NCBI RefSeq assembly: GCF_000316645.1
Contig: NC_019684.1
Span: 3,501,501-3,565,500 of the forward strand
Direction of reading: 5' to 3'
DNA: 64,000 nucleotides
Source of the DNA: Nostoc sp. PCC 7524
GTDB lineage: Bacteria; Cyanobacteriota; Cyanobacteriia; Cyanobacteriales; Nostocaceae
Positions 17,360-26,629 of this stretch are shown here, one piece after another. The notes under the pieces are model-generated. The model was not told the DNA's origin. It worked only from the letters and a program-made list of their open reading frames with translations, and did no database searches. The position numbers and the translations under genes were made by a program. Position 1 is the stretch's first letter; each line of letters begins with the position of its first letter.

Positions 17360-19555
17360 ATGTCCACCCCAATTGTTAAAAAAAATCATAATCAATCAAG
17401 TAGAGTCAAAAATCAAGTAAAAGCCAGTTCACGGCAGTTAACCACAAGGCGCTTTGCTGCTTGGGCAGCAGAAATTACACTGGTGGCTACCAGTGGGTTG
17501 ATTCCCTTCGGCCTTGGTATGTATGCCAATTCTAGAAGCGATATTAATCGAGTACCACTTAACCCTGTACTGGTAGTGACAGAAAGAGCGATCGCTCGTC
17601 CTTTGGCTTTACCTGCTAACTATGGCATTCGTAATGTGGCTTGGCCGACTAATTTTTTATGGACATTGGCTTTATTAGCGCCTACCGCGCTGTCGTGGTG
17701 GCAATTATATTTACTGGCAAAAACAGGCAGTACACTACCTAAACGTTGGTTTGGTGTGCGGGTAGTCAATGAAGAAGGCACACCGCCAGGGTTAGCATCT
17801 GTATTTGTCCGCGAAGGGATTGGACGGTTGACTGTGCCTATGTCCATTGCTTATATCCTCTGGCGTTATAGCTTTGCTTTTCCCAACTTGGGATTATTCA
17901 CATCTTTAGCTGTGTTGATGATCCTGGGTGAAGCTTTAGCATTACCGTCAAAGCGAGGACGCAAAGCATTACATGATTGGCTAGCTGGTACTTATGTAAT
18001 AGATGCTTATCGTTCCGCACCGTCTACTGATGTGGCGGCTAGTGGCCGGGTTGTACCTGCCGTAAGTCATCAAAATCCTGCACCAGAAGGCAATGAAGAA
18101 CTACGGACAGCTGCAATGGCTATGGCCTACAACCCACAGGAAGCGATCGCTACCGATAACAGTAATTTAATGTCCCTATGGCGGCGGATGCAGCAAAATC
18201 CGAGCCTGACGTTGTTTGGGGTAGCTTTGACTAGCATGACTGCGGTATTAGCTACTTTAATTGGGACTCAGGTTTATATCCAATCACAACAAAGCCATCG
18301 CGAATCTCAAAAAATCAATAGTCAACAGTTTTTAGCACTGGTTAAACAATTAAGTCCTAACTCTGGGGCTAGCGTGGAAGAACGCCAAAGTCTAATTCTG
18401 GCACTGGGCAGTCTAAATGATTCCCAAGCGATTCAGTTTTTGGCGGATTTGATGGTCAATGAAACCAACCCCATGCTGTTAAATACCATTCAACAGGCAT
18501 TAACAAGTGTTGGGACTCCAGCTATTCCCGAATTAAAAAATAAAAATCAGTTTTTAGCTGGTGAGCTAGCATCTGTCAACAGCAACTCACCAGAATGGGC
18601 AATCCGCCAACAACGCCTACAAATCAATCAGCAGACAATTAACAAGATTCTCAGCGTTTACAGTGGTCAAACCCAAGGTTTGGATCTCAGTCGTACCCAA
18701 TTAGGTCAAAGTGGTACTCCCGGCGGTTTCTACTTCAACTTGGTACTTGACAACGTTGATTTATCAGGAATTCGCTTTAAAGCTGCCAATCTTAACCAAG
18801 CCAGTTTTAAAGGTAGTCGCTTCCGCAGTGTTGGTGAAGATGGACGCTGGGATACTTACGACGATGTAATTGCCGATTTCACCCAAGCTGAGATGAAACA
18901 AGCCAATTTCACTGATGCTAACCTCAGCCGCGTGTTGATGGTTCGTAGCGATTTAAGCCGTGCTACCCTCAACCGAGCTAATTTAGCTAATGCACGCCTA
19001 GTTGGTGCTAATCTGAGTAGCGCCCAGTTAGTCGGAGCTGATTTGCGGGGGGCAGTGTTGGAAAATGCTAGCCTCACCGGGGCAGATTTAGGCGATGCTA
19101 AATTTAAAGATGCTAATTTGTATGGGGCGCGTCTGAGCCGTGTTATTGCTATAGGTACGCAATTATCCTTTGCCAACTTAACTAAAACCGATTGGCAAGC
19201 TTCCGACTTATCAGGAGCCGATTTAGAACGGGCTAATCTCACTAATGCGAACTTGAGTGCTACTCGTCTTACAGGCGCAATTTTGCGCTCTGCCCAGTTA
19301 GAAAATGCTAACTTGAAAAATGCCGACTTGAGTCTGGTTGATTTACGAGGGGCGAATGTCGTCGGGGCTGATTTCCAAGGGGCGATTCTCACTCCTAGCA
19401 GACAAGATCCAGCAGATCAATTTGTGCAAACCCCAGACCTAGGTTCAGTATCTGCGGTTATTAAAGGAGTTGATTTTTCTCAAGCCAAAAACTTAGATGC
19501 TAGGCAATTAGCTTACATTTGTACTCAAGGTGGTATTCATCCACGTTGTCCGTAA
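17360..19555 (+). CDS. hglK: HglK: membrane pentapeptide-repeat protein for heterocyst glycolipid layer
   Basis: 731 residues; the described Anabaena PCC 7120 HglK is 727. Residues ~30-220 contain membrane segments in an RDD-like arrangement (RRFAAWAAEITLVA, RWFGVRVVNEEGTPPG, GRKALHDWLAGTYVID). Another hydrophobic segment is at ~282-300. From ~435 to ~690 runs a long A(N/D)LXX pentapeptide array (for example ANLSRVLMVRSDLSRATLNR) that would fold as a right-handed beta helix. Known role: hglK mutants of Anabaena make heterocyst glycolipids but fail to lay down the glycolipid layer. A probable HetZ-related gene converges from the other side. Identification rests on length, domain order and repeats. 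Confidence 0.9.
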   Translation: MSTPIVKKNHNQSSRVKNQVKASSRQLTTRRFAAWAAEITLVATSGLIPFGLGMYANSRSDINRVPLNPVLVVTERAIARPLALPANYGIRNVAWPTNFLWTLALLAPTALSWWQLYLLAKTGSTLPKRWFGVRVVNEEGTPPGLASVFVREGIGRLTVPMSIAYILWRYSFAFPNLGLFTSLAVLMILGEALALPSKRGRKALHDWLAGTYVIDAYRSAPSTDVAASGRVVPAVSHQNPAPEGNEELRTAAMAMAYNPQEAIATDNSNLMSLWRRMQQNPSLTLFGVALTSMTAVLATLIGTQVYIQSQQSHRESQKINSQQFLALVKQLSPNSGASVEERQSLILALGSLNDSQAIQFLADLMVNETNPMLLNTIQQALTSVGTPAIPELKNKNQFLAGELASVNSNSPEWAIRQQRLQINQQTINKILSVYSGQTQGLDLSRTQLGQSGTPGGFYFNLVLDNVDLSGIRFKAANLNQASFKGSRFRSVGEDGRWDTYDDVIADFTQAEMKQANFTDANLSRVLMVRSDLSRATLNRANLANARLVGANLSSAQLVGADLRGAVLENASLTGADLGDAKFKDANLYGARLSRVIAIGTQLSFANLTKTDWQASDLSGADLERANLTNANLSATRLTGAILRSAQLENANLKNADLSLVDLRGANVVGADFQGAILTPSRQDPADQFVQTPDLGSVSAVIKGVDFSQAKNLDARQLAYICTQGGIHPRCP

Positions 19556-19642
19556 AGACAGGGGATAACAGGCAGGGGGCAGGAGGCAGGAGGTACAAGA
19601 TTCTTCCCCATCTTCCCCATCTTCCCTACAACCCTAAACAAA

Positions 19643-20818
19643 TTAATCCCTTGTTCTCATAGCTTGGGCTGCTAGATAGACTTTTGTCCATTCACCCATC
19701 ACCTGATGGGGTTTGAGTTGCAATTTTTCGGCTATGGCTTCTGTAGAGTCACCAGCTTTTCGTAAATCTAATATTTGCCGTCCTGTGGGGGTTAAGTTTT
19801 CATAAAATTGCTGCCACTGGGTTGGTGTTAACCCCAAGTTATTTTCCTCCAAGGAAATTGATAGCCAATTGTCTACGAGTTCTGGTTTACCTTTGAGGGC
19901 AAACACACGCACAGCATGATAGCTAATTTTTTCTCGTAGTCGGTAAATTTCTTTGATGGGCTTATTTAATTTTTTGGCGATTTCGTCCTGTGTTTTGCCT
20001 TTGAGGTAGAGTCTGAGCCATTCTACTGCTTCAGTGCCTAGATTCTCCTGTAAATAATCGGCAAATTCTTGTTGTACTGTTTGCCGCAGTAGTTGTTGTT
20101 CTTCTAATTGCTGTGCTTCTTGATATTCTGCGATCGCTTGGTTATCTACCAAGTTAACGCGATTATCGCTGTCATCGGATAGCACTTCTTCGGAAACTAA
20201 CCGTACTAAGTCGTTGGTAGGTACTTGAGTTAAACCGCCCCGTTGAGAGCGCCGCAGATAGTTAACGAAACGATACACTATTAATGGTTGATTACGTACT
20301 GGTCGTAAAGCATACTCTTCTACTGTCGCCAAGAGTAAATTATCTTTCAGTCGTTTATCTAAGGTAGTTTCGGCGATGTAAGCCATTTGTTGCTGCATAT
20401 AGTTATCGCTTTGCAGCATTTCTTGCAATACCTCTTGCAAGACATCCATTACACTGCGCTGGCGATCGCGACTCAGGGAAATCCAGGTTTGGATCTTATT
20501 GCGTAATGTGACTAAACTGCCTAACCGCGTGATGAGATTACGATAAGCACGTTCCCGTCCTATCCCTAAGTAGCGTTGAATTAAAATTTTCCAGCGATAT
20601 TCCATCGCTTGTTTCACAATATCGAGTTCCTTGGGGTTGAGCAGATCAAACCGTTGTAAATCACGACCCAACAGCCAGAGAACAATACTTTCCCTAGCTG
20701 CCACATTTTGTTCTGGACATTCCGCAGCTAGCCGCTTATGCCAATATTGCGCTAGTTTTTCTGCTTCCGTTACCATAGCGAGATTGCGCTCCTCGAAACC
20801 CTGTTTTAAAGTTTGCAT
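19643..20818 (-). CDS. Probable HetZ-related protein with C-terminal HTH
   Basis: 391 residues from ATG 20818, chosen because AAAGGGGG lies about five bases upstream. It is soluble and mostly helical. The C-terminal half has two helix-turn-helix-like segments: KTQDEIAKKLNKPIKEIYRL near 280 and a LuxR-type LTPTGRQILDLRKAGDSTEA followed by IAEKLQLKPHQVMG near 355. I recall this protein as the 'HetZ-related protein 2' type of heterocystous cyanobacteria, but I am not certain. HetZ itself is a transcription factor needed early in heterocyst differentiation. It converges on hglK (87-base gap). DNA binding is inference. Confidence 0.6.
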   Translation of the reverse strand: MQTLKQGFEERNLAMVTEAEKLAQYWHKRLAAECPEQNVAARESIVLWLLGRDLQRFDLLNPKELDIVKQAMEYRWKILIQRYLGIGRERAYRNLITRLGSLVTLRNKIQTWISLSRDRQRSVMDVLQEVLQEMLQSDNYMQQQMAYIAETTLDKRLKDNLLLATVEEYALRPVRNQPLIVYRFVNYLRRSQRGGLTQVPTNDLVRLVSEEVLSDDSDNRVNLVDNQAIAEYQEAQQLEEQQLLRQTVQQEFADYLQENLGTEAVEWLRLYLKGKTQDEIAKKLNKPIKEIYRLREKISYHAVRVFALKGKPELVDNWLSISLEENNLGLTPTQWQQFYENLTPTGRQILDLRKAGDSTEAIAEKLQLKPHQVMGEWTKVYLAAQAMRTRD

Positions 20819-21234
20819 CACAACCCCCTTTCGTCGCCCTCAAATGATTAGCTAGCAGTTGCCCGTAAGTCCATCATCTTCAATGAAGACTTCTCAGCGA
20901 TTACATTGTTATTACGTCTCTATTGACGAACTTTATGCAGGAATTTACTCAGAAATATAATAATTTCTCTTGTCTAACTACCGGAAAACACGGTATATCA
21001 GGAATTTACCTCTCTTGCAGTCAAGTTAAAGTTTTGTATACTTTCTTGTGGGCAGCCAACAAAAGTAGAGGACGATTCGGAAAAGGATTGAGAAAAAACG
21101 ACATTTTGCACTGATATGAACCTATATGGAGGAGCTAGTTTGATTTACTCCATTAAGACGCTGTTGATATCCTGTAAGTTTCAGTTTATGGGGCTTTATG
21201 TTGTCAATGAGGGAATTTTGTAATTTTTATTGTT

Positions 21235-21348
21235 AGTACCCTATCAGGGTTATTCTACTGATGCAACATTTTGGCTTATAAATGCAATAAAATATCAGAT
21301 TGACTTGAAAAATTAGCATAAAAACTTAAAAGTACCCTGATGGGTACT
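21235..21348. promoter_or_regulatory. Pair of AGTACCC-type palindromes
   Basis: AGTACCCTATCAGGGT (21235-21250) and AGTACCCTGATGGGTACT (21331-21348) share the core AGTACCCT-AT-GGGT and are 96 bases apart. The second is a perfect 7-bp palindrome with a 4-base centre. They lie ~420-530 bases upstream of the HetZ-related gene and downstream of ccmK4. Operators or a short repeat family are both possible. I see no gene in 20819-21625; a 63-codon frame at 20923-21114 has no support. Confidence 0.4.
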
Positions 21349-21494
21349 CAATTCAAAATTAAAGAATTCCTGGGGATTATTGACTGCTCATAACTCAGAC
21401 GCGGCTCAACGCCCTGCTACCGCTATAGCAATAGACAAGGCGGTTAAGACAGTAATAGACGATGAAACCTAGACATAAATGTACTTTCAACTCT

Positions 21495-21550
21495 GTCACC
21501 TGTCACCTGTCACCTGTCACCTGTCACCTGTCACCTGTCACCTGTCACCT
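21495..21550. repeat. (GTCACCT)8 tandem heptamer array
   Basis: Eight perfect 7-bp units with no interruption. The same unit in reverse complement (AGGTGAC) recurs at 35769-35810. It is an STRR-type microsatellite, not a CRISPR, because there are no spacers. Confidence 0.95.
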
Positions 21551-21625
21551 GCTACAACAGCAATTTCGAGCCAGTAGTCAAAAATGATAGTGGCTACTGA
21601 CCTGATACGAGCATCAAATATTAAT

Positions 21626-21976
21626 CTAGCGTCCGTTAGATGAGCGAATGATGGGGTTTTCTACGGAGTCCCGATATTGTTGAACCGCTTCGGTATAACC
21701 AATTGGTAGCACAGCTTCAACGTTTTCATGGGGACGGGGAATAATCACCCAAGATTCTAGAGTTCCACCATGCACATTTTGTGCTGCTTCTACCCCAGCC
21801 GCCATAGCAGTTTTAACTTCTGAAACGTCTCCACGGATATTGACTGTAAAACGTGCGCTACCCACTCTGATATAACCTACAAGGGTAACTCGACCAGCTT
21901 TCACCATTGCATCTGCTGCGGCTAATACAGCCGGAAAACCCTTAGTTTCCAACGCTCCAACTGCCTGTAGTGACAT
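21626..21976 (-). CDS. ccmK4: Carboxysome shell protein CcmK4
   Basis: 116 residues, a single bacterial-microcompartment domain (Pfam BMC) with [40 protein letters not shown] and the CcmK4-type [16 protein letters not shown] tail. Hexamers form beta-carboxysome facets; the RVGS loop lines the central pore (KIGS in CcmK2). AGGAG precedes the ATG. The gene is 91 bases downstream of ccmK3, separate from the main ccm locus, as is usual for the K3-K4 pair. These subunits are thought to tune shell permeability. Confidence 0.93.
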   Translation of the reverse strand: MSLQAVGALETKGFPAVLAAADAMVKAGRVTLVGYIRVGSARFTVNIRGDVSEVKTAMAAGVEAAQNVHGGTLESWVIIPRPHENVEAVLPIGYTEAVQQYRDSVENPIIRSSNGR

Positions 21977-22067
21977 TAGTAATCTCCTGTATGAATAAAA
22001 GTATGAGGTAGAGGGTATGCCAGTTAATTGTACGCAGCTTCGTTACAAATTTTGATGACGAAATTGC

Positions 22068-22379
22068 CTAGAAGATTCGGAAAGGCTCAGATTTTTGGGT
22101 GAAGTGGATTGGTAAAATATCTTCCACATTTTCTGGGGGGTTGGGAACTATGTAATGGGTGATAACTTCACCACCATAAGCTTGTTCACCAGCTTCAATA
22201 CCAGCTGCAACTGCTGTTTTGACTTCTGCTACTTGTCCCCTTACGGCCACTAATAAACGGGCGCTTTCTGCTTGACCATAATACACAAGTGTCACCGCCG
22301 CAGATTTCACCATTGCATCTGCGGCTGCTAACACAGCCGGAAAACCCAAAGTTTCAATTACGCCAACCGCCATTGGCAT
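22068..22379 (-). CDS. ccmK3: Carboxysome shell protein CcmK3
   Basis: 103 residues, a BMC-domain protein with the CcmK3-type features [35 protein letters not shown] and HYIVPNPPENVEDILP. Where most CcmK proteins have a K-I-G-S pore loop, it has Q-A-E-S, so the pore would have a different charge and shape. CcmK3 is known to assemble poorly alone and to mix with CcmK4 in hetero-hexamers, which fits its position directly upstream of ccmK4. GAGGAG lies upstream of the ATG. Confidence 0.92.
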   Translation of the reverse strand: MPMAVGVIETLGFPAVLAAADAMVKSAAVTLVYYGQAESARLLVAVRGQVAEVKTAVAAGIEAGEQAYGGEVITHYIVPNPPENVEDILPIHFTQKSEPFRIF

Positions 22380-22479
22380 GGCATCAGCTCCTCAGTCAAT
22401 AATAAGTAATATTAATTCTACGAGGCTTTGTCCCTATTTTGACACTGGGGATATTTTTCTCTCTGGGAAAAGTTAAACC

Positions 22480-23175
22480 TTAGACGGCAGATTGATTTCT
22501 GCTTTGCTGCACAAGCCAACTTAATATGCTGCCACTCAACACTGCATAAATTGGCGAAAAACTCACTATGAATATGCCCATACCAGGTAAACCACCGATG
22601 TTATAACCCTGGAGAAATACTCCCAAAGCTGCCATTAGCATGATGAAAGCATTGACGGGAATCCACCAAAATGATTGTCGCAGAGTTGAACGCAGAATTA
22701 GCCATTGAAATAATCCCATGAGCGCACCGGCTAGGGTAACTTGGGCGATCGCTCCCCCAGCCGAGGGTAATCTAGTCCAAATTGGTTGCCCAAAATCAGG
22801 TGAGCCAGGTGCAGATGTAGCTGTGTATAGCATGACAGTCAATGTGAAAGCAATCCCGCACCATCCCAAAGCTGATGCCAGAATCCACCATTGAAAACGC
22901 GGTACAATACCACGGAGAACGAAACACTGTGCTGTACCAACTGATACTCCTAGCCCTAAAGCTGCGCCTAATGCTGCACCGATAATCATACAAGAGATCG
23001 CACCTTGTCCTTGGCATCCACTAACTACCGTCGTCAGTGGGTAGCCGATAAAGGGGATACCCATAAATCCGCCAATTACGCCCACAATCCCACCAACTAA
23101 AAAGCCTGCCAAAGTGAGGAGAGTCCACTTGCGCCACAGATGAGAACTAAAAAATCGAGTCATTATCCTAAACAT
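22480..23175 (-). CDS. Polytopic membrane protein of unknown function
   Basis: 231 residues with six or seven hydrophobic segments rich in Gly. Two internally similar units end in QCFVLRG...FQWWI and FQWLILRST...FWWIPV, suggesting an ancient duplication. The same Q-W-L-x-LR...WW pattern occurs in a large cyanobacterial family of uncharacterised membrane proteins. Start could be the first Met or Met-5. It lies ~100 bases upstream of ccmK3 on the same strand, but no carboxysome role is implied by sequence. Confidence 0.72.
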   Translation of the reverse strand: MFRIMTRFFSSHLWRKWTLLTLAGFLVGGIVGVIGGFMGIPFIGYPLTTVVSGCQGQGAISCMIIGAALGAALGLGVSVGTAQCFVLRGIVPRFQWWILASALGWCGIAFTLTVMLYTATSAPGSPDFGQPIWTRLPSAGGAIAQVTLAGALMGLFQWLILRSTLRQSFWWIPVNAFIMLMAALGVFLQGYNIGGLPGMGIFIVSFSPIYAVLSGSILSWLVQQSRNQSAV

Positions 23176-23283
23176 CAGTATTTTTATTCCTCTTTAGATA
23201 TCCCCGAAATTGGCAGGGCTTATGCACAGTTAAGCTAGGGGATGAGGGAGTGGAGGGAGACAAGGGAGCAGGGGAAAGAAATA

Positions 23284-23338
23284 TTGACTAATGACTATTG
23301 AGTATGGACTAATGACTATTGACTATTGACTATTGACC
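23284..23338. repeat. ACTATTG-type heptamer repeats
   Basis: Units GACTAAT/GACTATT recur in tandem right up to the start codon of the downstream hydrolase gene, so the repeat forms its 5' leader. Confidence 0.8.
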
Positions 23339-24238
23339 ATGTTTCCAAATTTTTTACCTGCTACCGTTGGACAACTGACAGAACCTAGCTCGATCGCGAT
23401 CGCTCAAAGTATTCAAACTCAGGCGATCGCTACTCCTTTACTAAATCAGCCAATTAACACCACCTATGTACGTCAGGGAAGTGGTGGTACACCTATTTTA
23501 TTAATTCATGGCTTTGACAGTTCGGTTTTAGAATTCCGTCGGCTTTTGCCACTGCTAGCTAAAAAAAATGAAACTTGGGCAGTAGATTTGTTGGGTTTTG
23601 GATTTACAGACAGACTCTCAGGTATCCAATTTAGCCCCATCGCGATTAAAACCCATCTGTATTATTTCTGGAAAACCCTCATTAACCAACCTGTGATTTT
23701 GGTTGGTGCATCAATGGGAGGTGCAGCCGCACTGGATTTTACCCTCACTTACCCAGAGGCTGTACAAAAGCTAGTGTTAATTGATAGTGCTGGATTAAAG
23801 GGTGGTTCACCATTAGTAAAATTTATGTTTCCGCCTCTAGATGCCTTTGCTACCTCATTTTTGCGTAGCCCGAAAGTACGCGATCGCATTTCTCGCACTG
23901 CCTATAAAAATCCCAGTTTCGCCTCTTTAGATGCTCTATGTTGTGCTGCGTTACATTTGGAAATGGCAAATTGGTCTCAAGCTTTAATTGCTTTTACCAA
24001 AAGTGGCGGTTACAGTGCTTTTAGATTTAAAAAACTGGCAGAAATTAACCAACCCACTCTAATTTTATGGGGTGATTCTGACAAAATTTTAGGGACTGAA
24101 GATGCTAAAAGATTTAAACTAGCTATTCCTCACAGTCAACTAATTTGGATCGCTAATTGTGGTCATGTTCCCCATTTAGAACAACCAGAAATGACTGCTC
24201 ATCATATTCTAGAATTTGGTATTTCAGATCATTATTGA
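23339..24238 (+). CDS. Alpha/beta hydrolase
   Basis: 299 residues. The alpha/beta-hydrolase core shows LLIHGFDSS (oxyanion region), GFGFTDR, the nucleophile elbow VGASMGGAAAL, LILWGDSDKILG with the acidic residue, and the catalytic histidine in GHVPHLEQPE. No signal peptide is evident, though the first ~45 residues precede the fold and are unlike other family members. It resembles cyanobacterial hydrolases related to haloperoxidases/esterases; substrate unknown. The ATG directly abuts heptamer repeats, leaving no recognisable ribosome site. Part of the N-terminus is built of GCGATCGC-derived codons. Confidence 0.87.
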   Translation: MFPNFLPATVGQLTEPSSIAIAQSIQTQAIATPLLNQPINTTYVRQGSGGTPILLIHGFDSSVLEFRRLLPLLAKKNETWAVDLLGFGFTDRLSGIQFSPIAIKTHLYYFWKTLINQPVILVGASMGGAAALDFTLTYPEAVQKLVLIDSAGLKGGSPLVKFMFPPLDAFATSFLRSPKVRDRISRTAYKNPSFASLDALCCAALHLEMANWSQALIAFTKSGGYSAFRFKKLAEINQPTLILWGDSDKILGTEDAKRFKLAIPHSQLIWIANCGHVPHLEQPEMTAHHILEFGISDHY

Positions 24239-24253
24239 TCAAATAATTTATAG

Positions 24254-24735
24254 ACCAACTACAACACTAATAAGCTACAAAAAAATATAGCAGCAGGTAG
24301 TGCAATTTTAGCAGGGATTGTCTTAAAGAAAGATGTAATTAGCAGAGTCTTAAGGAGCGAGATTATGCGCGAATCATTGAACAGGGTGTAGGGGGTAGGG
24401 TGTAGGGGGTAGGGTGTAGGGGGTAGTGAAAACGGCGTTGGAAGAGGATTCAGACCCCTTCCAACGCAGCCGCCCTGAAAGGGCGGGGCTTCTAACCCTA
24501 CGGTTGTTGGGGCTGTCTTTTCCCCTACACCCCACACCCTACACCCTACACCCCGCCCCAACGGGGCTTGGTGATTTATCAAGAGATTCTACAAGAAGGT
24601 GAAGCCAAAGGCAAAGCAGAAACAACAAGAAAGTTGGCTGTAAATTTACTGCGAATTGGTATGAGTTTAGAGCAAATTGCTCAAGTTACTGAATTATCTC
24701 TTGAGCAAGTTCAGGCTTTACAAAGGGAGATTTAA
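24254..24735 (+). pseudogene. C-terminal remnant of an Rpn/PD-(D/E)XK nuclease-family gene, split by a repeat element
   Basis: From 24254 an open stretch reads KLQKNIAAGSAILAG, IVLKKDVISRVLRSEIMRES (to ~24376), which matches the region before the usual MRESVIYQEIL motif of large cyanobacterial Rpn/DUF4351-type putative nucleases. The reading frame is then broken by ~190 bases of repeats, and VIYQEILQEGEAKGKAETTR resumes at 24571 and ends at a stop at 24735 (LSLEQVQALQREI). The catalytic N-terminal two thirds is missing, so the gene was already decayed or deleted at its 5' end. The match is from memory of the family, not from a search. Confidence 0.8.
24384..24567. mobile_element. Structured repeat insertion inside the nuclease pseudogene (MITE-like)
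   Basis: Contents in order: three perfect 14-bp units GGGTGTAGGGGGTA (24384-24425); a 10-bp inverted repeat GCGTTGGAAG/CTTCCAACGC (24435-24444, 24458-24467); CCGCCCT-gaa-AGGGCGG (24470-24486); a complementary arm of CCCTACAC-type units (24522-24554) that can pair with the first block; and GCCCCAACGGGGC (24555-24567). The outer arms are thus inverted repeats of each other. No coding capacity, so it would be non-autonomous. Confidence 0.7.
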
Positions 24736-24815
24736 AGTTTGTAGTAAAGACTTTAGTCATCAAAGAAAAGGCTTTAGCCTTTACTACGAACTTAATTTCT
24801 AATTAGTTGGCACTG

Positions 24816-26207
24816 CTAAAACTCGGCGTTTTGTGGTGTACGGGGGAAGGGAATCACATCCCGAATATTACCCATACCAGTCATAAACTGTACAAGTCTT
24901 TCAAAACCTAAACCGAAGCCAGCGTGAGGAACTGTACCGTAACGGCGTAAATCGAGATACCACCATAAATCTTCGGGTTTCATCCCTTGTGCTAAGACGC
25001 GACGTTCTAGAACATCTAGACGTTCTTCCCGTTGCGAACCGCCGATGATTTCACCAATTTTTGGTGCAAGAATATCCATTGCGCGGACGGTTTTCTCATC
25101 ATCATTCAAGCGCATATAAAATGCTTTAATTTGCGCTGGATAATCTGTCACAATTACCGGTTTTTTAAACAGTTGTTCGGCTAAATAACGTTCGTGTTCT
25201 GATTGCAAATCTAAGCCCCAACTTACAGGATATTCAAACTTAACATCGGCTTTTTCCAACAGTTTGATAGCATCTGTGTAAGTCAGACGTTCAAATTGAT
25301 TGTTAATAATATTTTCGGCTGTAGCTAAGACGGTATTATCAATGCGTTGGTTGAAAAATTCCATGTCTTCAGGGCATTTTTCCAAGACATAGCTAAAAAT
25401 ATGCTTGAGAAATGCCTCAGCTAAATCCATATCACCGTCTAAATCGCAAAATGCCATTTCTGGCTCAACCATCCAGAATTCTGCTAAGTGACGGGATGTA
25501 TTGGAGTTTTCGGCACGGAAAGTAGGGCCGAAAGTGTAGACGTTGCTAAACGCCATCGCCATGACTTCCGCTTCTAGTTGTCCACTCACTGTTAAGTAGG
25601 TAGGTTTAGCAAAAAAGTCTTGGCTGTAATCAACTGCTTGGTTTTCTGTGCGGGGTATATTCTTTAAATCTAAGCTGGTGACGCTGAATAGTTCCCCTGC
25701 ACCTTCACAGTCACTGGCGGTAATAATAGGGGTGTGTACCCACAAAAACCCTCTTTCTTGGAAGAATTGGTGAATAGCCGCAGAACAGGCATTTCTGACG
25801 CGGAACACTGCACCAAAAGAATTGGTGCGCGATCGCAAGTGTCCAATTGTGCGTAAAAATTCAAAAGAGTGGCGTTTCTTTTGCAGTGGGTAGGTTTCGG
25901 GATCAGCTTCACCGTAGACTTTCACCGCCTCGGCTTTTAACTCAATACGCTGTCCTTTCCCTTGGGAAGCCACCAGTACGCCTTTTACCTCAACTGACGC
26001 ACCCGTATTTAGTTGTTTCAAAATTGCTTCGTAGTCTGGCAAATCCTGATTGATGACAACTTGCAAATTAGCTAATGATGAGCCGTCATTCACCTCAATA
26101 AACGCAAACCCTTTCAAGTCGCGCTTCGTTCTTACCCAGCCTTGAACTACAAGAGACTCATCAGGTTGACCACTTCGCAGTATTTCTGCAATCCTTTGAT
26201 TTACCAT
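24816..26207 (-). CDS. asnS: Asparaginyl-tRNA synthetase
   Basis: 463 residues, standard for bacterial AsnRS. An N-terminal OB-fold anticodon-binding domain ([20 protein letters not shown]) is followed by a class II catalytic domain with motif 2 ([17 protein letters not shown]) and motif 3 ([12 protein letters not shown]). It charges tRNA-Asn with asparagine using ATP. It starts two bases after the stop of the small coiled-coil protein gene upstream, so the two are almost surely co-transcribed. Confidence 0.97.
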   Translation of the reverse strand: MVNQRIAEILRSGQPDESLVVQGWVRTKRDLKGFAFIEVNDGSSLANLQVVINQDLPDYEAILKQLNTGASVEVKGVLVASQGKGQRIELKAEAVKVYGEADPETYPLQKKRHSFEFLRTIGHLRSRTNSFGAVFRVRNACSAAIHQFFQERGFLWVHTPIITASDCEGAGELFSVTSLDLKNIPRTENQAVDYSQDFFAKPTYLTVSGQLEAEVMAMAFSNVYTFGPTFRAENSNTSRHLAEFWMVEPEMAFCDLDGDMDLAEAFLKHIFSYVLEKCPEDMEFFNQRIDNTVLATAENIINNQFERLTYTDAIKLLEKADVKFEYPVSWGLDLQSEHERYLAEQLFKKPVIVTDYPAQIKAFYMRLNDDEKTVRAMDILAPKIGEIIGGSQREERLDVLERRVLAQGMKPEDLWWYLDLRRYGTVPHAGFGLGFERLVQFMTGMGNIRDVIPFPRTPQNAEF

Positions 26208-26209
26208 AT

Positions 26210-26578
26210 TTACCCAGCACAGGACTTTAATATCCAGCCTATAATAACGCCCAATCCACCAAAGCGGACTGCTTGCCAGAAAGGTTTCTTGAGGCTACGC
26301 CAAGAAAACAACTGACTTTCTAGATTTAGTTCTAGCACTTCTAACTGCTGTTTGATGTGCCGTAACTCGGCTTTGATTTCTGGTGTTTTATGCTTATTGT
26401 GCTGCAATTCGTCCCGACGTTGTTGCCATTGTGCCTGTTGGGAGCGATCGCGTGTTACTTGATCATACCGTTCTCTTAAGGCCAAGAGCGATCGCTCTAC
26501 TTCTTCTAACTCCTGGGCAAAATCGAGTTCTTGATTATCTTCTGGCGACTGCTGGGATGATTTTTTCGGTGGCTTCAT
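26210..26578 (-). CDS. Small coiled-coil protein with C-terminal membrane anchor
   Basis: 122 residues. Highly charged heptad-rich sequence from ~17 to 90 ([33 protein letters not shown]) indicates a coiled coil. A hydrophobic C-terminus ([19 protein letters not shown]) could anchor it in a membrane by its tail. No named domain recognised. Directly upstream of asnS with a two-base gap, which is suggestive of translational coupling rather than shared function. Confidence 0.72.
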   Translation of the reverse strand: MKPPKKSSQQSPEDNQELDFAQELEEVERSLLALRERYDQVTRDRSQQAQWQQRRDELQHNKHKTPEIKAELRHIKQQLEVLELNLESQLFSWRSLKKPFWQAVRFGGLGVIIGWILKSCAG

Positions 26579-26629
26579 TTACCAAGTAGTAAAGTAATAA
26601 GTAAATGTAACTGTTGCCAATAGTTATTT

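Noticed and set aside
18856..19392. 178-codon frame antisense to hglK
   Set aside because: It mirrors the pentapeptide repeat codons and is a shadow of the real gene.
21495..21550. Possible CRISPR array
   Set aside because: Units are 7 bp with no spacers; it is a simple tandem repeat.
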